Assembly: GCA_030618945.1 (NCBI GenBank)
Contig: JAUXCI010000082.1
Span: 1-9,418, forward strand
Source of the DNA: Flavobacteriaceae bacterium
Lineage (GTDB): Bacteria; Bacteroidota; Bacteroidia; Flavobacteriales; Flavobacteriaceae
Direction: 5' to 3'
DNA length: 9,418 bases
In this document: positions 7,058 to 9,418 of the stretch, in pieces
Position numbering within the stretch: position 1 is the first letter of the stretch
How the letters are laid out: the number at the start of each line of letters is the position of its first letter
Notes under the pieces: generated by a model
Told to the model about the DNA's origin: nothing
Database searches by the model: none
What the model saw: only the letters and a program-made list of their open reading frames with translations
Program-made: the position numbers and the translations under genes

Positions 7058-8110
7058 ATGATGAAAAAGCATATTAAAAAATGGTTTTCTTTGGACCTTA
7101 ATGATAAGAAGGAGGATCAATGCGGCTGCTCAGGAGGTGGCTGTAATAGCAGCCCTAAAGAAATAAAAGACGGTTACAACCAGGTTTTTGATGTTAACAT
7201 GAATCGAAGACAGGCGTTTAAAAAACTCACAGCTGGGCTATTGATCGGTGCAGGTGCAGCCAGTGCTTCCTGCAGTGTTACAGGCGATGAGTCCAGTAAG
7301 GAAAAATCTGAAATTGAATGGGAAGAATACTTCAAGGGTAACTATAAATTAATGTCGGATGAGGAGAGAGGGAATACGGTAGACAGACTTGTTAGGTCAT
7401 ACGAATTGAGAAATGGCAGCAAAATAAATCTTTCTTCAAAAGATGCAGAGCCAGATGTACTATTTGGCTATGCCTTTAATATTTCCAAGTGCCAGGGTTA
7501 TATGGATTGTGTAAATGCCTGTATTGAGGAAAACAATCAAGATAGAGACTCCCAGATGCAATACATCAGGATTCATGAAATGAATGATGGAAAGGGCTTA
7601 AATTTTGGAGAGGCAGATGATGCCTATTATCATGAGGTTCCGGCAGCGGGTCATTTTTATATGGGAACCCAATGTTTTCATTGTGACAATCCACCCTGTA
7701 TTGAGGTATGCCCCGTTGAGGCTACCTGGCGAGAAAAAGATGGCTTGGTTGTTATTGACTACGATTGGTGCATCGGGTGCAGATATTGTATGGCCGCCTG
7801 CCCATATGACGGTAGAAGATTCAACTGGGACACTCCTGAGATCCCCGAACAAGAAGTCAACAAAAATCAACATTACCTTGGGAACAGATTGAGAAAAAAA
7901 GGAGTCATGGAGAAATGCACTTTTTGTATTCAAAGAACCAGAAACGGGAAAAATCCAGCCTGTGTAGAGGCTTGCCCTACCGGTGCCCGAATTTTTGGAA
8001 ACTTGCTGGATCCGGATAGTGAAATAAGATGGATACTTGAAAACAAAAAAGTTTTCCGACTCAAGGAAGACTTAGGAACCGAACCAAAGTTTTGGTATTT
8101 TATGGATTAA
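7058..8110 (+). CDS. Tat-exported four-cluster iron-sulfur protein (NrfC/PsrB/DsrO-like)
   Basis: This is a 350-residue ferredoxin-like electron carrier that normally pairs with an NrfD-type membrane protein. Four Cys groups are visible: I, C145-x5-C151-x3-C155; II, C206, C209, C214, C218; III, C238, C241, C244, C248; IV, C287, C290, C302, C306. Group I lacks the second cysteine, with Tyr148 in its place, so it may bind a [3Fe-4S] or altered cluster. The other groups should hold [4Fe-4S] clusters. A twin-arginine signal (N49-R50-R51-Q-A-F-K-K) followed by a hydrophobic stretch predicts periplasmic export. Cys72 in SASC could be a lipid site. Unusually, 47 residues containing CGCSGGGC (C22, C24, C29) precede the signal; the start at 7058 is supported by AAGGA at 7044 and a 15-base gap. 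Starting at 7199 would give a compact 303-residue form. NapG is an alternative name, but the NrfD partner argues for NrfC/DsrO type. Confidence 0.88.
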   Translation: MMKKHIKKWFSLDLNDKKEDQCGCSGGGCNSSPKEIKDGYNQVFDVNMNRRQAFKKLTAGLLIGAGAASASCSVTGDESSKEKSEIEWEEYFKGNYKLMSDEERGNTVDRLVRSYELRNGSKINLSSKDAEPDVLFGYAFNISKCQGYMDCVNACIEENNQDRDSQMQYIRIHEMNDGKGLNFGEADDAYYHEVPAAGHFYMGTQCFHCDNPPCIEVCPVEATWREKDGLVVIDYDWCIGCRYCMAACPYDGRRFNWDTPEIPEQEVNKNQHYLGNRLRKKGVMEKCTFCIQRTRNGKNPACVEACPTGARIFGNLLDPDSEIRWILENKKVFRLKEDLGTEPKFWYFMD

Positions 8111-8128
8111 TCATTGGAATAAAGTAGG

Positions 8129-9337
8129 ATGAAAGTATTAAAAAAATTAATAAAAGACAGTATTATTCACATGACCTATGGTCGTCCTTCTTATCATATT
8201 TGGATGGCTTTTCTCACCGTTCTCATGCTTGTTGGTATGTTTTGCTATTCTTTGCAATTGGAACACGGACTAAGCGTTACTGGCATGAACGATAGAGTTA
8301 GCTGGGGCTTATATATTTCAAATTTTACTTTTTTGGTGGGGGTTGCAGCTGCGGCAGTCATGCTTGTACTTCCAGCCTATATATTAAAAGACATTGATTT
8401 TAAACAAGCAGTTCTTATAGGTGAAGGGCTTGCAGTTGCCGCCTTGTTCATGTGTTTGGCCTTTGTTGTTGCTGATATGGGAGGGCCAGCGCGTTTATGG
8501 CATATTATTCCCTTTATCGGGGTGTTCAACTTTCCTAATTCCATGCTCACTTGGGATGTGCTCGTTTTAAACGGTTATCTGTTTATAAATTTATCAATAC
8601 CATTCTATATTTTATATCAAAGATACCAAGGGAAAACACCCAACCCTAAAATATACATTCCAGGAGTATTTATCTCGGTATTTTGGGCCGTCGCCATACA
8701 TTTGGTAACTGCATTTTTATATCAAGGCCTACAGGCACGTCCGTTTTGGAACAATGCGCTTCTTGGTCCAAGATTTTTAGCATCGGCCTTTGCAGCCGGT
8801 CCTTCACTAATCATCATTTGTCTGGCGATCATTAGAAAATATACAGATTTTAAAATTGAGGATAAAACCATCAAAAAAATAGCGCTAGTAGTTACCGTTG
8901 CTGCTCAGATAAATTTGATCATGTTAATTTCAGAATTATTTAAAGAGTTTTATGCGCCTACACATCACAGTGAAAGTGCTTATTATCTTTTTTTCGGATT
9001 GCATGGAAAAGCTAAATTAGTTCCTTGGATTTGGACAGCAATTTCCATGAACGTCACGGCCACAATTATCTTAACTTTTCACAAATTACGAAACAATCTA
9101 AACGTTTTATATTTTGCCTGCATCCTGTTATTTATAGGAATTTGGATAGAAAAAGGATTTGGGCTTATTGTACCAGGGTTTATTCCTGGACCATGGGGGA
9201 AAATAGCTGAATATTTCCCAACACTTACTGAAGTTGGGGTTACAATTGGCATATGGGCCATGGGGGCGTTTATCTTTTCAATTCTTGCTAGAACGGGTAT
9301 TGCCATCGAACTAGGTAAACTCAAATACAAAAAATAA
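8129..9337 (+). CDS. nrfD: NrfD/HybB/DsrP-like integral membrane quinol dehydrogenase subunit
   Basis: Proteins of this family oxidise (or reduce) quinol in the inner membrane and exchange electrons with a partner iron-sulfur protein. This one has 402 residues and about ten hydrophobic helices, near residues 20-40, 60-90, 95-115 and onwards, ending with 'VGVTIGIWAMGAFIFSIL'. That suits the larger HybB/DsrP/ActC branch (about 390-400 residues) better than the eight-helix PsrC/NrfD branch. Motifs seen include W-G-L-Y-I near the second helix and D-M-G-G-P-A-R-L-W after the third, both familiar in the family. It has no heme-binding CxxCH. It begins 18 bases after the iron-sulfur gene, and nothing else in the window could deliver quinol electrons to NapA, so it probably takes the place of NapC or NapH. 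The symbol states the family only; a role in nitrite reduction is not implied. Confidence 0.88.
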   Translation: MKVLKKLIKDSIIHMTYGRPSYHIWMAFLTVLMLVGMFCYSLQLEHGLSVTGMNDRVSWGLYISNFTFLVGVAAAAVMLVLPAYILKDIDFKQAVLIGEGLAVAALFMCLAFVVADMGGPARLWHIIPFIGVFNFPNSMLTWDVLVLNGYLFINLSIPFYILYQRYQGKTPNPKIYIPGVFISVFWAVAIHLVTAFLYQGLQARPFWNNALLGPRFLASAFAAGPSLIIICLAIIRKYTDFKIEDKTIKKIALVVTVAAQINLIMLISELFKEFYAPTHHSESAYYLFFGLHGKAKLVPWIWTAISMNVTATIILTFHKLRNNLNVLYFACILLFIGIWIEKGFGLIVPGFIPGPWGKIAEYFPTLTEVGVTIGIWAMGAFIFSILARTGIAIELGKLKYKK

Positions 9338-9356
9338 AGAACCTACAATAGTTCTT
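9337..9356 (+). terminator. Small hairpin at the end of the nap operon
   Basis: AAGAAC (9337-9342) pairs perfectly with GTTCTT (9351-9356) around an 8-base loop, beginning on the last base of the stop codon. Only an interrupted T-rich run follows (9364-9373), so termination would be weak. It marks the probable end of the operon or a 3' stability element. Confidence 0.35.
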
Positions 9357-9393
9357 ATTAGCGTATTTTATTTAGCTTTTGAAGAAACAAATC

Positions 9394-9409
9394 AATGATT
9401 TTAATCATT
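9394..9409. promoter_or_regulatory. FNR-like palindrome near the window end
   Basis: AATGATTTTAATCATT is a perfect palindrome with 7-base arms around TT. Its core TGAT-N4-ATCA matches the inner eight fixed bases of the FNR consensus TTGAT-N4-ATCAA, differing only at the outermost base on each side. It may control a gene starting beyond base 9418. Confidence 0.35.
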
Positions 9410-9418
9410 TGAAAAATC

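Noticed and set aside
7605..7892. A 95-codon + strand frame overlapping the iron-sulfur gene.
   Set aside because: It is an out-of-frame reading of the cysteine-rich coding region, where the real frame shows complete cluster motifs.
1..9418. Search for tRNA or rRNA genes, CRISPR arrays, insertion sequences and integration sites.
   Set aside because: No repeat-spacer pattern, transposase, terminal repeats or RNA-gene signatures were seen by eye in the short non-coding parts.

Overview
The window is AT-rich bacterial DNA that reads entirely on the + strand. Several signs point to the Bacteroidota, probably a flavobacterium-like or cytophaga-like marine or freshwater organism. Most genes have no Shine-Dalgarno sequence, a TAnnTTTG-type -7 element stands before napD, the acetyl-CoA synthetase carries a 'SGHNLGTAPIE' variant I associate with this phylum, and the symporter is of the VC_2705 type. 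The taxonomic call is inference, because no rRNA or other marker gene is present.

Bases 1-2835 hold an acetate uptake and activation pair. First comes the C-terminal part of a sodium:solute symporter whose start lies before the window. After a 139-base gap comes a complete acetyl-CoA synthetase gene (acs). A 13-base perfect inverted repeat lies just before acs, and a weak A/T hairpin follows it. Bases 2836-3140 are the only non-coding stretch above 300 bases; they hold the probable promoter and a CRP/FNR-like dyad for the next operon.

Bases 3141-9337 form a tight six-gene operon with gaps of 6-18 bases for periplasmic nitrate reduction. The order is napD (maturation chaperone), napA (Tat-exported Mo-bisMGD/[4Fe-4S] nitrate reductase), a NapB-like cytochrome with a doubled diheme module (four hemes), a tetraheme c-type lipoprotein, a Tat-exported four-cluster iron-sulfur protein, and a ten-helix NrfD/HybB/DsrP-like membrane protein. 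NapC, NapG, NapH and NapF are absent from the window.

The likely electron path is menaquinol -> NrfD-like protein -> iron-sulfur protein -> eight c-type hemes on two cytochromes -> NapA -> nitrate. This would be a Nap system in which the usual NapC or NapGH quinol dehydrogenase is replaced by an NrfC/NrfD-type module. The parts are recognisable, but the assembly, the doubled NapB module, the missing cluster cysteine and the Cys-rich Tat pre-extension of the iron-sulfur protein deserve attention. Bases 9338-9418 hold a small hairpin and an FNR-like palindrome that may belong to a gene beyond the window.
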